From: Conchocele bisecta
Lineage: Eukaryota; Mollusca; Bivalvia; Lucinida; Thyasiridae
DNA length: 64,000 bases
Direction of reading: 5' to 3'
Assembly: GCA_029237695.1 (NCBI GenBank)
Contig: CM055266.1
Location: 6,334,064-6,398,063, forward strand
Both the position numbers and the translations under genes were made by a program. Below the pieces are notes generated by a model, which was not told the origin of the DNA, did no database searches, and worked only from the letters and a program-made list of their open reading frames with translations. Of this stretch, positions 13,301 through 28,300 are shown one piece after another (positions within the stretch are counted from its first letter, which is position 1; every line of letters starts with the position of its first letter).

Positions 13301-16300
13301 TCAATTACTAATTCCTTATCTGGATCCTGATCTGGGGTGTACTACATCACCTCCATATAATAGCCACCTCTACATAACAGCCATTTTTCTTACGATCCCT
13401 CGAGTGACTGGTGAGCTGTACTAAATTCTACTAATTACTACCAATAACACACCTGGTGGAGGTCGACACTGGTGCACTTGAGTTTGGGTGGGCTGGGTGG
13501 CCCGACGGTGGTGTAGTAGATCACGGATGACGTTGTCTGGATCTCGCACGGCTGTTGGCCGTGTATCAGGGTGTAGTTCGCAATCACGTACACCCTGCAA
13601 CCAAATATACAGGTAGATATCAAGTTTAGCAGTCAAGGCTAGGAAATCACGTAGGATTTCCGACGATTGCATAGCAAGTTTATCTTTTTTTATCATTTTT
13701 TTTATTTTGCTCACACACCATTACATCCATTATTATTATTCAACCATAAAGCATCTTTTCATTGACATTAACTATTTGATGATGAAAATAGGATATGAAA
13801 ATGTTGTATTCCGAGATTTTATGCAGGGAGTGTTTCAAATTATCATGCTGAATGAGTCTTTCATCCTGGGCCCCATTTTGATCCTGGTTAAACACTATTA
13901 TCAGTTGAAACAAGCCCAATTTGCCCATGTATGTACCTGTAAGTGAGCCCGGCTACGAGGCCGGCGATTTTACAGCTGTTTCTGCCCTGGATGTTCCAGC
14001 AATGTTGTACCCCACGCACCTGCTTCCCCTTCTCCACGATGTTACACTCGAAACTACAAGCACAGGTTGGTTGGTTGGTTGGTTGTTTGTTGTTTGTTGT
14101 TGTTTGGTTGTTTGGTTGATTTATTGATTATTTCATTGGTTGGTTGGTCGATTGATTGATTGATTTCACCTAAATGACATATGGTGGTTAGCCATTAACA
14201 CTACTGATCACGCAATGATCACTGACAAAGTTTGGTAAAGATCAGACTAACATATTAGGAGATATGCAAAATACTGTGGACACACGTGACATCTAATGAT
14301 CTTCGTCACCTAACCTGTAATAAAAGCAAATAATCTGCAATGCCTACAGCATAACTGTCCCACCCAATGTGTGGCCTATTACTTAACCCTCACTACGCTG
14401 GAGATGGAAATTGTCGTCTGCTGATTTTCATTTTGCCATAATTCTTAAAAAAAAAAACGGTTTCGACAGCACATGAGAATCGTCTCCAGTGGCGAGTATG
14501 TTCTCCAAATATGTACACAAAATAACGCAGGTCGATTGGCCGAGATTGAACAGAGCTTAGCCTCGACCAATCAAACTTCCTGATTTCGAGTTTCTCATGC
14601 TCAAACACAGGAAAGAGTATCGGCCTTCCTGATTTTGAACACACTACTCCGTTCTCAAGCCCGACATCAGAAAGTTTGATTGGTTGACAACTACATACTC
14701 CCAACGTTTCATAATCGCGGGCCCCGACATTTGCAACATAATATATTGCCCACCTGATGTCGCTGTTGACGTCGCCAGTGAACCGCGTCCCCACGACGTT
14801 GACCACATACAGCAGTAGCCGGTACTCGGGGTCCGGTTGCCGCGGTAAATCCCACGCGCATCGCATCCCGCTCTTGCCGTGGCTCTCCACCATGATGGAC
14901 GGCGCCGGGAGGATTCCGTCTCCATCCGTGCTGACAAACTAGAATGAATGTGAAAATTGGAAGGGTTTATTATTATGTCACAGCAACAGTGAAACCTCTC
15001 TAAAACCAGACACCCTGGGAGGTCCCCAGTGTGTCCGGCTTCGAGAGGTTTCACTGTAAATCAGGCATTTGATCATTCTGAGCCATAGTTGTGTGCTATG
15101 CGATCATGAACATACATTATCACCTGAGATAAATGACCAAGAAACTCATCAAAAATTAGATCACATGTGTTTTATTGGTGTCCGGTTTGGAGAGGTTCCA
15201 CTGTATTATATATTAAATGTATTTTTCACCATTTATTTTCTTTTGATTTCAATATAGGGTTAACTGTGTTGTAATTTTGAAATTTGAGTCGTATATCAGA
15301 AAATGATAGGTCGGAAAATCTGTTTAATGGCGATGCGCTAGCGGTTAACCTATTTCTAATGCACTCCTTTACTACTGGCATAGGAAAACATAAAAAAAAC
15401 ATTTATTGAAATAATTTGTGACCGTTCATCAACAATGATATACCTGTAATGTATGACAATCAGCCAATCAGATTGCGTGATATTTATAGAGTGCATTAGA
15501 AGTATATGTTGTCATAACCATTTGAAACGTCCAATGGAAATGATTCTAAAATGCGGACCATATAAAGGCGCCCTACCTGGCCCTCGTCTATCTGTTTCAT
15601 GCTGTCCTTGGTGACGGCGGGCACAGTGACCTGCCGCTCCTCCTCCATGGACGTCTCATTCCGCCTCGCGTCCAGCTCCACTGCGTCCTGCACCTCGATG
15701 ATCGCCATGCTGCGCCGCTTCTTACGCGGTCGCTCGTACGTCGCCGCCTCCTGGGGATAACATTATGCGTTATCATAACTTACAGATGATCTGGATACAA
15801 CATGAAATAATGTATTATTGCATAGAATTGGCCATCGCAGAGTATGGTAATAAGGCCTAAAATAAAACCTAGGTGGGGGAAAGGTCGAAAAAAAATTAGG
15901 AAGGAAGGGTAGGCTTTTTTAGTAATACTATACAATTATCGCCTTGTTATGTCAATACGTGGTTTTATCGACCCGATCAACGTGATAACGACAGAGGATG
16001 CATATCACTTTTATCGGGTCGTATTGACCGATATGACAAGATGAAAATTGTTTTAATTATCAATTCAGAAATTCCCATATGTGTCCTCTTTTCAATAATA
16101 TAGCATAAATGTCCATTTACACTGTGAACATTAAGATTAATTAATCTGGCTTTACGCCATTTTGACACATTTCATGTTCAGCGGCGTTGCTGGTGAAAGA
16201 GTGTGATTAGCAACATCATGGATTTTAATGACATCAGCAAGACCTCAGCCAATCCACAACGTTGCTCCGCCTTCAGGTCAATATCACATAACCAGCATCT

Positions 16301-19300
16301 GATCAATCGCAGACACGGATACTTCTCGATTGATAACAAGAACTGGCATCGTTAAACGAAGCTAGCTGGCAGCCTTAAAAAAATAAAATCCTCAGCGACC
16401 TTGGGTGGTTGGACGTGGGTCATATGCAAAACAAAGCGGCATCGATAGACACACATTGTGGCCAAATATTATCAAAATCGGTAAAGTGGTTCATGAGTTA
16501 TTGAAAGAAGAAAACAACTAACATGTTTGCCTTACAAACAATGTGAACATAAGTCCTTGATCTTGGGCGGTCGGACGTGGCTCATATGCAAAACAAAGCG
16601 GCATCCCTAGACACCCATTGTGGCCATATATTATCAAAATCGATGAAGCGGTTCGTGAGTTATTGAAAAATGAAAGGTGTAACTAACGTACGTACGTATG
16701 TACGCACGACGTACATGGACTAACGCTATACAGAGCTGCCAACGCCATGTCGCCTATCGCCGTCGATAATAATTGTCCATATTGACATCGGAAGTTCATA
16801 TTGGTCAGTACCGGAACTACGTTTCAGATCGCAAAATATGCCGAGCAATTGGACCTGGCTGATGGCAGAATTTGAATGGCGGGAAGTTCAACCCCATCTC
16901 CATAAGAACCTGTACCTGTTCCTGCTGTGATTGTAGAGCCTTCTCGTACTCGGTCACTGTCGTGTCTCCGTCCTCCACTTCCACATACTCCCGCCCCTCC
17001 CGGAACACGCTGATTCCCTGCTTCCGGGGCGTCTCATACGCCCGATCTGTCCTCGGCGTCTTCGGCGTCCGCGGTGTCCGTGGCATCTTCTTGGCAGCCA
17101 GGGGCGGAGCCTGTGGTTTCTGAGCGTCCATGACCACCATACTGCCATCGGTCTCGGTTTCCGATTCAGAATCGTTTCTGTTTCGGAATCGGTCTCGGAC
17201 TCGCTGTCATAGACCGGGCGTCGCTGCTGACCCCGCCCCAGGGACACGCCCTTCTCCTGGAGACTCGGCGGTATGAAGTCGTGGTGCAGTGCCGGGCGCA
17301 CCCGCATTGGGGTCTGGGAGGACGTCTGGGTGAATTTCTCGTTGTCGTCGGTCATCACGCTTTGGTCTGTAACGGTGGATTCACGGAAATTATTTATGGA
17401 ATTAAGGAACCAGTGCTATGCAAATATTTAATAAAATCACTCATCAAATTTTCAGTTATCAAGGCAACATTAACTCAGATCTAAGTTGTTAAAGTTGATG
17501 TTTATCTTGATCATGAAACTTTGATCTGTAATGAATTAATGGAAATAGTTTATGGATAACTGATGTTCCAAAGGGAATGGTGCTATAGAAATATTCAAGA
17601 AAATCGCTCAGCAAATTTTCGGTTATCAAGATAAACGTTAACTTAGACAAGATACCAGAGATAAATCTCTGGTATCTTATCTAAGTTAATGTTTGTCTTC
17701 ATAAAGAGTGATTTTATTGAACATCTGTAAACTACTTATTTCATATTTATTTCTGCTTAATATGGTAGAAGAACTAAATGAACAAATGTAAATATGGGCA
17801 ACTTAAATATTATCCCGTCAACACAGTGCATATACGCCGTGAAACACGGTGCCGTGAAACTTTTTTGATATCCTGTCAATATGACCTAACCACTGCGTAT
17901 GAATATGTGCAGTTGTCATACTAGTCAATTCTCCGATTTTGACGATGCGGCTGGTGTTATTTTTTGCATTTTAAAGCTATTTGTAGGTGTTGATGGGATA
18001 AATAGAATAGTAGGTTAGTGCCGTGAATGAACAAAATATCTGGCACGGCACGGAAACGGGATGTGCTCAGCAGAGCCTCGCCCATCCCGTTTCCTAAGCC
18101 TTGCCAGATATTTTTTCCCATTCACGCCACTAACCTACTATTCTCTATTTACTGGAATAGAACTGAAGCATCCCACATAATTTCCAAATCAATGCTAGGC
18201 CCATGCCCTTTATTCAGTGCTTATAAACTTGGTTAGAGTACTAGTACAGGGTATAATGTCACACGACACAGACAAATACATGTAATCACAATTTGTCACA
18301 AGAAAATATCTATGCACCCAAATCCAGTGATACAGCTAGTGTGTGGTAATCAACAAAAGAAGAAATGAAAAGACTGTATTTTCAATGTAACAAAATTCTC
18401 AATTAAATTGGCAACTTGATCTTGCCACCTTGTATAATTTCGCCAAAAAATGACAGGCTTTAATGTCCCAACAACAGCTAAGATCATAATAGAGACGGGA
18501 CCTCGGTTATAAACTGAATTGCATAATAATTGATAGGAAATCACAGAAAATTAATAAAACAAGTATCTACCACCAAGGCACAGCAATCGATACATCGGAT
18601 ATCATTGAAAAAGAGGCAAGTAACAAAATACATTTGGATATACATTAACCCTTACAATACCAAATTCATTTTTGTCGTCTGCTGTTTATTTTTTATTTTC
18701 CATTTTTCTTTCAAACACATGTTTTGAAAACAATTAAGAATCATTTCCAAAGGATGTAAAAGTGATGTCGAACCTTGTTTTTATCGATAAATACGACAAC
18801 ATGTAAAACAACAGCAGACGGCAATTGACGATTCTCGCATTCTAAGGGATAAATATTTTCGTTATTTCAAGCAGTGACATTACATTGAGTTAATCAGAAG
18901 AAACAGAGGCCGACAATGTCGGTATGCACTATTTAGTTACCGGTAATAGTGTGTATGTATATCTAAACAATAACCCCGCATTATCAATTTAAATATTTTA
19001 TTTATTTAACCCTTACTACGCTGAATTAAATTTTGTCGTCTGCTGGAAATGTTTTATTTTCAATATTTTTTGATAAAAACCTGTTTTGACAGCGCATGAG
19101 AATCGTCTCCACCGGAGACGATTCTCATGTGCTGCCAAAACAGGTTTTTTGTTAAGAATTAAGGCAAAAATGAGAAACAGCAGACGACAATTTTCGTCTT
19201 CCGCGTAGTGAGGGTTAATGGTGTTTATAACGGCCTGTCAACAGCAAATGTCATTTTAGGCTATTTAACCCTTTAAAGGTGCTTAATTAAATGTCGTCAT

Positions 19301-22300
19301 CTGCTGTTTATTTTCTATTTTCCATTTTTTACCATCAAAAGTATGGTTTGACAGTACTTTCAAATCATTTCCAATGGAACGTGCTGTTAAACCATGCTTT
19401 TATTGTGATGGCAAAATATAAAACAGTAGACAACAATATTCGTCCCCAGTATTCTAAAGGTTAAAGGTCGAATCCCATATTTCACTTGTACGGATGAGGA
19501 AAAATCCCAAAATCAGACCTGAATATTTACAGAAAAATATATATTCAGCCCTGAAACGAAATATATTTTTCTTTGCTCCGAGTAAAGGGCAAATGTGAAT
19601 TGACACGTCCACTCATGAGTCCAAGTATGAAGTTTATTCCGTCAACACAGTGCGTATGTGCCGTGAAACACGGTGCCGTGAAACATTTCTGATATCCTGT
19701 CAATACGACCTAATCACTGCGTATGAATATGTGCGGTGGCTGGGTTTTTTTTTTTTTTGCATTTTAAAGCCATTTGTAGGTGTTGACGGGATAAATAGAA
19801 TAGTAGGTTAGTGCCGTGAATGGGAAAAATATCTGGCGCGAATATTACAATTGAAACAGGGGCGTTAGTTTTATCAAAGAATAGCAAAGAGTGATCTCAT
19901 AAATATGAAGTGCCACTTATGTACATTTTATCTATCGACAGATTGAATATTTGTCCAAAATATAGTAAAGATTTACTGATTGTTCCAGGGCTACAAAAAA
20001 AATCTGCAAAAATGTGGGCAACTGTCTACAATGAGAGAAAGTGAGCAGGGCATCACATATACCCCCGGCCGCCGCCTGAAACGACAAATAAAAACTTTAA
20101 CGCAAATATTAAAAAAACTTTAAACTTTAACTTTAAGTAATTTGACCTTGACCTTGGATATGAAGGCCGCTTGGGTGTGATATGGAATGAAAATATGGAT
20201 GATGATAAGGAAGTATATGAACTTTGAGGTCAATCCGACTTACCGTTACAGAGATAATGGGTATCCAAAACCTTTAACGTGGACAGACGGACGGACGAAC
20301 AGACGGACGGACGGACGGAATTACAAAAACTATATACCCCTCGACATACTTCGTATGCCAGGGGTTTAGTAAATTGTTATTGGTCTACTTTATATTTATG
20401 TTAGTAAAAATCTACAAAAAATCTACAAAACCAAACATATTCACCAACAATATTGTGTGACCTACGACTGAAATCTATAGATTTACTGTTAACGTTGTTC
20501 CATGTTTTTTCTGCCAACCTACTTTTGGCTATTAAACGCACTAAATCTAAAAAACTATTTAAAAGTAAGTACTTTTTCATCAATACCAAAAAATTTCAAT
20601 GCTACTTCAGTGACTAACTGAATCATAGGCCCTGATCAGCACAAACTGACCTGGAACTATGCTAGTCACAAACTTCATACTTCAACACATCGAGATGAAT
20701 TATAAAATAATTGTGTATCAAAGTGAATGATTCAGTTCGAGGTTACACATTATGTCATCTGGTGAGAGAGAAACTGCCATGTGTGCTCCATTACTCACCA
20801 TCCTCATCTGAGGACAGATCCTCGCCTGCAATGTTACCATGGAAACATGGGTGAACATGAGGAGGGGCTAATGGTTACCATGGAAACATGGGTGAACATG
20901 AGGGGATAATGGTTACCTTGGAAACATGGGTGAACATGAGGGGGATAATGGTTACCATGGAAACATGGGTGAACATTAGGAGGGGATATTAGTTCCCATG
21001 GAAACATGGGTGACATAAGGAGTGATATAATGGCTAACATGGAGACATGGGTGACCATGAGGAGAGGATAACGGTTATCAAGGAATCATGAGGAGGGAAT
21101 AATGGTTACCATGGAAACATGGTTTAATATGAGGGTGATAATGATTACTATGTAAACCAATTGAAGGGAGACATGGATGAAATTGATAATGAGGTATGTG
21201 AGGTGACTGTATATAATGGTTACCATGGAAACGTGGATAAAGCACATAATTACACCCACCTTGTTGCCAATTTACATCATACATGTGTTGATAATATACT
21301 CAAAGTATTGGCTATCTAGTCTATAATTATCTACATATTGTTTGTTATTCGGATGATAGTTTGATTTCCCTTCACTGGCCTCGATTCTGTCACAATGTAA
21401 CCTCACTGTAACTATATTGTGGTAGTTACGATGTAATGTTTTGTAACTAATTATTTGAATTATCTTGATGTGATGGCGTAAATAGTGGTCACCACATATA
21501 CTATGAGGCATAATAAAGTAAATTATTAACCCTTAGAATGCTGGAACCGAAAATAGTCGTCTGCTGATAATTCATATTTTGTCTTTTCTCTCAGTAAAAA
21601 CATGGTTTGGCAGCATTTTAGAATCATTTCCATTGGAAATGATTCTAAAGTGATGCCAAACCAAGTTTTTGATGAGAAAAATGGAAAAATATAAAATATT
21701 CAGCAGATGACACAAATTAATTCAGCATTGTAAGGGTTAAACACCTCCACAAGTCAATGATAATCTCAGACTGCCATGTGTTAATGCTGGGCCTTGAATT
21801 AAATTTTGTTGTCTGCAAATTATATTTTATTTTCTCCATTTCTCAACAAAAACATAGTTTGGTAGCACTTTAGAATCATTTCCAATGGAAATGATTCTGA
21901 AGTTCTGCCAAACCGTGAAATTATTGAGAAAAAGACAAAATATTAATCAACAGCAGACGACAGTTTTGTTTCCCGCATTCAAAGTTAAAACATTTACAGC
22001 CACAAATCTGTACTAATATCAGACTGCAATGTGTGAACATGTACTCCATCCCTGCACTGGAGATTGTGAAATACAACTGTGTTTCCCGCTCTACCAGCTG
22101 GTTCTACCCAGATGTGCCATATAGCGGCTTGATCCGCGGGTATTCAAGGCCAAAGAGCCAATTGGGACCCTTAAATCGAGCAACAAACAAACACATGTTA
22201 ATGCTGGACTGGGTGACCACGACGAGTGAGTTACATGCTGGAATGTTGGGGAAAGTCAGTTACTACATAGGGACAGTTAGTACTGGGGTAATATCAACAG

Positions 22301-25300
22301 AGCTGATCTTACGCGATCTCACCCTCCGTCCCTTAGCTGTCAATAGAGCAGAGTTGAAACTCGTAAATCCTAAATCACAGGTTGAAATAACGGACCGAGG
22401 TCTATAAATACATTAAATATGCCTAAAAGCATCAATATAAAATTTAAAAAAAATAAGCTAAAAAAACTTTGTTACTCCCTAAAAACTTTTTTTTAGCTTA
22501 TTTTTTTTTCATTTATTGATGCTTTTAGGCATATTTAATGTATTTATAGACCTCAGTCCATTACTTCAACCTGTATTCCAAATAGCTTACACCAATAGTT
22601 CTCTAAAAGTGTAGCCAATTGTCATTGATCTAACAGTATCACATGACGATAACATATTCATAAATGGTTAACACATCGGAGAATGACATTTTATCAGGTA
22701 ACCTGTCCTCTATTGACCGAATATTTACTGACTGATAACATATTGTTGTATCAGGAATTGACCTGATGCAAACATCCGGGTTACATTGAGGTGAAAACTC
22801 ACGTTCCATTGGTCGGATGACGTCATGTGACGTTACCGAATGACGTCAGTGTAATGACACAACGTAAACAAGTCCACATTCTGTCCATAGAGAACGACGT
22901 CATCTGTGGTCATTTTCGAACATAAAACGTTACCTGATAAATAGAATACCAGGCGAGTGTCTTTTGATATCAAGTTTATCTGGCTCGGCTCGGAAAAGGT
23001 AGGAATTCCTAGGTGAGCCAAGGAATTTCTAGCGTTTCCTAGCCTTGCCTGATAAACTTGATATCAAAAGACAGTAGCCTGGTATTCTCTATATAGCATA
23101 CTCAATAAGCATCTGAAAATAATAATAAAATTATTTGCCATTTACAACTATAGAACAGGCAAGATTTAACCGTTAGACTGCTACACACAACAATTGTCGT
23201 CTGCTGTTGCTTTTATATGTTGCCTTATTTCTCAATAAAAACATGGTTTGACAGCACTTCAGAATCATTTCCAATGGAAATGATTCTGAAGTGCTGTCAA
23301 AGCATGTTGTAAATTATTCTAAAGCGCTGTCAAAGCATGTTTTTGATGATAAAAAAGTAAAATGGAAAATAGAAAATAAACAGCAGACGACAAAAAATTA
23401 AGATAGCGGTGTAAGGGTTGAAACATGTTTTATCCCACTATCAGGAAAATTGTGACAAATATTACGGATCTAATAGATCCATTATTGAGTCGAGGACGTA
23501 GATATTGAAATGGCTTCAGTTATTACATAATGATTTACTGTTAAACGTTCAGTCACGTTGTAAATGGCAGTTCATGCAGGTTAGACACATTACAACATAT
23601 AAAACAGAACGATGTGGATGCATATAGGTCACAGGTCGACTAAAACTCCCTTCCAACAGTATCCACCAGCTGCGTTAATTTTGTCAATATTGGTCAATGA
23701 ATTATTTTAAACTCTCCGAGCAGACTCGTGCTAGAAATGAAGTAGATTAATTGTAGCTCCTGTGCTCGTCTGTTAGCCTCCTGTTATACAAATCTACACT
23801 GTTTACACAAGCATGTTGTCTGTTTTACTGACCCAGCCATGCAATCAAACTGTTTGATGTTCAGTTTGTATTTTGAGCAGACATCGTAACGTGTGTACTT
23901 GATGAAGCATACATGAAGTGAAATGTTGTAATTTCTGTTTTGGAAATGAAAATTTCATTTTATATCGAGTCGATGCTCAAAAAGCTTTATAATCCCAGAC
24001 ACCTGGCAAAATGAACACAGCTGGTAGTTTAGTGCAGGCCTTAGATATCAGGAAATGAAAATTTTCATCTGCTTTTGTTTTATATTCTATCCTATTTCTA
24101 AATAAAAACATGGATTGACATCGCCTTAGAATCATTTCCATTGGAAATGATTGTAAGGTGCTGTCAAAACATGTTTTTGCTGAGACAATGGCAGTTTGAT
24201 TTTGAGCATGACAATAGAGAACTTGCTCAGAAAGATTTTTAGGACGGGCTCTGAACTAAATGTTCTAAGGTTGTTTTTGTCCACATGTGGCCATTAAATC
24301 TTTAAAGGTGAGAATATATGTCATCTGTTATTAGTAACATTTCTATTATCTGTTGGCAAACTATGTTTTTACAGCACATGTGCTGCACAAGCATGTTTGA
24401 CAAAAATGAAATAAATATAATATTGTTGAATGCAGATAACTCTGGTTCCCACACTTTAACCCTATCAGTAACTGAAATAGATTTTGATGTTAATTTTGCA
24501 ACCAATCCAACCATCACAAAATGATTTTCAGACTATTTATGAAAAGGGGGTGTTCTTGTTCTCAAAAATATGAAAATTACTTGCAAAAAGTGCAGATCCT
24601 GATGAGACGGCTCGTCACGAGCCGGCTCATCTGGATCTACACGTTTTGCCAATACCACTATACAGGCCTGTGGTGTTGAAAGGGTTAACTTCTAAAAGAG
24701 TGGTAACTGTTAAGACAACAGCTCATTCTGCAACTGCAATAAAATAAAGACAAAATATAATTAATGTTAACGTGTTAACGTGCTACCAACCTACTGTTGT
24801 GAACATGTAATAAACAGTGAGCAGTTCTCCTCCATTCCCGCCATGCTGTGCCATGCAGTGTGTTGACAACATATAGCCACCCACCTCCTTCATCATTCAG
24901 CCCACCCATGGCCGTCGCATACACTGCCACTGATTTCATCTTCGCTGCCGTCTCAGCTCTCGGGTCAAAGTACTCTCCATAGCAATCTCGGTATCCTCGG
25001 TCAAAACTCTTCGCCTGTCTAAATGCCTGATCCTTCCTGTAGCCATTTTGTATGGGCACTAAGCCTCGCTCCTTGCCGCGCCCCCAGCGATATTCCTCGG
25101 GAGTTGCGTTATTCTCCTCCCGATTGTTGTCCTTGCCAGGGCTGTAACTCCGATGTCTGTCACGGCCTTGTTGCTGTCCTTTATCTCCCTTCCTGGTCCT
25201 TGTGTCTCTAGGACTCCTGCCTGTCCTCTGTGTGTTATCACCAACGGGACTCCTTGTCGACCGGTATGTATCCTCACCGGGGCCAGATCTACGATCTGTG

Positions 25301-28300
25301 TCCCTCCGTGATCGCTGATATTGCTCAGGACTGTAGTCCGATGGCTGGGTATATTCATCTTCCCGAGGACTGTAGCTCCGGTGTCTCCGGTCGGGACTGC
25401 GACTGGTCTGTCGCCGGGCCTGCATGTATTCCTGTGGAGGACGTTTATACTGCTCCCCGTGGGGCAGTCTGTGGTGCTCGCGTGCCGTGTCCTCTAAGTC
25501 ACCGTCCGTACTCTCCCCCCGTCGTGGAGGGTAGTCCCTCTCATAGTCCCGCTCTCGGTAATACTCCTCTGGATAGCCGCGCGATCTCATTGTCTCGTAC
25601 CCAGTGTCCCTCCTCGTGTCCCTGCGGTCATCGCGGCCGTCCCGGTACCAGGGCGGGGTGTATCTGCCCGGCGGGTACAGCGAGTCTCTGCCCTGGGGTG
25701 GCGGTGGTGGCCGGTCGTAGTAGCCATACTCGGGTGGATAGCGGCGGTCCCGGTCATAGTCGTACCTGCCCGAGTCGTAGCCCGACGAGTATCTCCGGCT
25801 ACCATCCCTCTGTAGCTGCGCCCCGCGCTCCCTCAAGGACGGAGACCCCTCACTGTCCGCCGGTGGCTGGGCCTCTGTAGCGGGACTCGGGGATTTCACA
25901 AATCCCCCTTTCTTACCAACGCCTAAACTTTTCAGCTTCTGAACATTCTTAGCCGCAGAAAATAACTGTGCCATTCCAGTTTTGTGTTTTGCTACAGCAC
26001 CCGGAGCAAGTATCTCAATGGCCTTTGTTGTAGAGAGACCCGCTTTGAACGCTTTTGTACCCTCCACATACTTTTTCAAGCGCTTAATGTTGAACTTGTG
26101 GGGATGTTTAAGTTTTACAGGTCCGACAGCGAGCCGGAGAATCTTCTCCTGTCGAATAAACCCAATAATGACCTTAACTACCGTCCGAAATGTCAACGTT
26201 CTCTGTTTGCTATGTAAATCCAAGTTAACATCAACGTTATTAATTGTCATGCGCTGTTTCGTTGCGAATTTAGCAAGCCTGCCAACTCCACGGAATGATA
26301 GTTTCCCTTTTTTCGGCTCCTCATGCGTGATTGGAGAGTGGGAGTGACTTCGCTGGTTTGGTGAAACGTGTCTGCCGGCTCGTGACTTTACTTGCTCACC
26401 TTCAACACTGCCATTGACAGTGTCATCCTCTTCATATGACCTTGACCTGAATTGTTTACCTAGCCTCTGTATTGATGAGATTTCAGTTGCCCTGGCTGGA
26501 AATAAACACACAATAGCAACCTATCTGTATAAGGTAAAACAATTCTACACCACACGGCATACCACAAACTAGCATACTCATAATTCAGGGGTGTTATTAA
26601 CCCTTTCAGCCCTAAGCAACTGGAATGGACTGTGATATATTAATTTAAGGACCAATCCAATTATTGCAAAATTATTTTAAGACAAGTCCATTTATAAGAA
26701 GGTGTGTTTTTTTCTCTAAAAAATATGAACATTACTTGCAAAGAGTGTGGATCCTGATGAGACGGCTCGTCACGAGCCGGCTCATCTGGATCTACAATGT
26801 TTGCAATCACCGCTATTGAGGTCTGTAGTGTTGAAAGGGTTAATGTTAATCAATCTAATGTATCATGGACATATCAGAACATGTCTGCTAGCAGGCTATT
26901 AGTCAATGCTTGTAATCTATTGTATTAATTGGAAAATGGTGTACCTATTGTTGTTAAAACTTGTAGCACAACCCGTTTGCTCTTATTAGTAAATTGTTTT
27001 AATGAGTACTGTCTAACTAGAGCAGTATGTAATAGTTATAGTTCACATATTTAATTTTTAATAAATTAGTTTATCAAAAATTCAATATGTGAACTATAAC
27101 TATTTTATTGTTTGGCCCACACCTTCACATGCACATACTTGTTTCAATGTAACCTCGCCCCTAACGATAATTTTGAATTGCGATATTATTCTCTTATTGG
27201 TGGTTTGACACTGGAGAGCACATGCACGCATGGTAACACGGTTCGAGTCTCTTGAATTTCCAACAACAAGATGTGATGTCTGGTTCTAAATATAACTTTG
27301 TACCTTTTGCAACATTTAATGATTAATTTCATAGATATTGGCAAAAGTGTCGCAATATGCGATTAATTGAGACAAAATGTTGCGCTTTTGGTTGAGAAAC
27401 GAGGACAAACAAATCGTGTAACTACTGTATACTACTGCCTATCACTACTGTCTAGCAATAACATACATGTTTAACTCAATGTAAGCTAGCGGAGAAAATA
27501 ACAGCCAACAGATTAGGAGTCTTATATCTCTCTGTAAATGTGTCGTGGAATTTCATTAGAATTGTGTCCACCTCAAGACTCAATTCTAATAAAATACATG
27601 ACATATGCATGATATGTACAGGGAGCAAGAGAAGAAAACATAATGAATTGCCGTCTGCTATTTTTGAACTATTTATAGCCCACAAGTTTCCCAGCATGCA
27701 AAGAGTTAAACCTATCACCATCACTGGTAACTAGTTGATGGTCATCATAAGTAGCACAACAGTACACAATATAAACAGAAGCGTATTACAATGGTACCAT
27801 ACAGGACCATACCGTTACAGTACACCAGATGAACAATTTTGTTAAAGACCATGGTACAGCAAACAGCAAAGACCAAGATCTGCCTGCACAGATGTGCAGG
27901 CTGATCTTGGTCTATGCTGGTTGTATATAAAGTTATTCCTTTTCCCATGCACTGAAAGTTGATTGTTAAGATCCCTATTTGCAAACCCGAGTTGGTGTCT
28001 AACAATGGTCTCTAATAACAATAATTTACATATTGTAACTACAGTTATTGGCACGAGTGTTATGACTTACCTCTAAACCTTGATTCATCGATGGATGATT
28101 CTTGGGTTGCCGCTCTTCGTTGCTCATCTGGAAGCCAACATATTGATTGATTGATTGATTGGTTAGTTTGTTGGTTGGTTGGTTGATTGATTGGATGATT
28201 GATTGGTTCATTTGATTGATTGCACTAACTGATTGTTTTAATAAATATAGCATTTATAGTGCATGTATGGAACAGGCTGAAATATGGTCAAACATGTATA

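Noticed and set aside
16860..16915. Extending exon 19 past CAG|GTACAG
   Set aside because: The frame stays open for another stretch (VQVLMEMGLNFPPF), but the exact phase and strong acceptor of exon 20 fit the donor at 16915/16914. An alternative longer exon remains possible but unsupported.
17160..17190. Programmed ribosomal frameshift at the exon 19 break
   Set aside because: No slippery heptamer or downstream structure is visible; a missing base in a repetitive run is simpler.
22033..22407. Plus-strand open frame of 124 codons
   Set aside because: It runs into one arm of a 198-bp palindrome, has no recognisable domain, no splice-consistent neighbours on that strand, and lies in a repeat-rich intron.
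24775..24884. Using the full open frame to 24775 as the end of the gene
   Set aside because: A GAG|GTGGGT donor at 24885 leads in phase to exon 18 and onward to FN3 exons, so the stop at 24775 is in intron sequence.
25230..25880. Long plus-strand open frame opposite exon 17
   Set aside because: It is a GC-driven shadow of the Arg/Ser-rich exon; codon pattern and splice borders support the minus strand.
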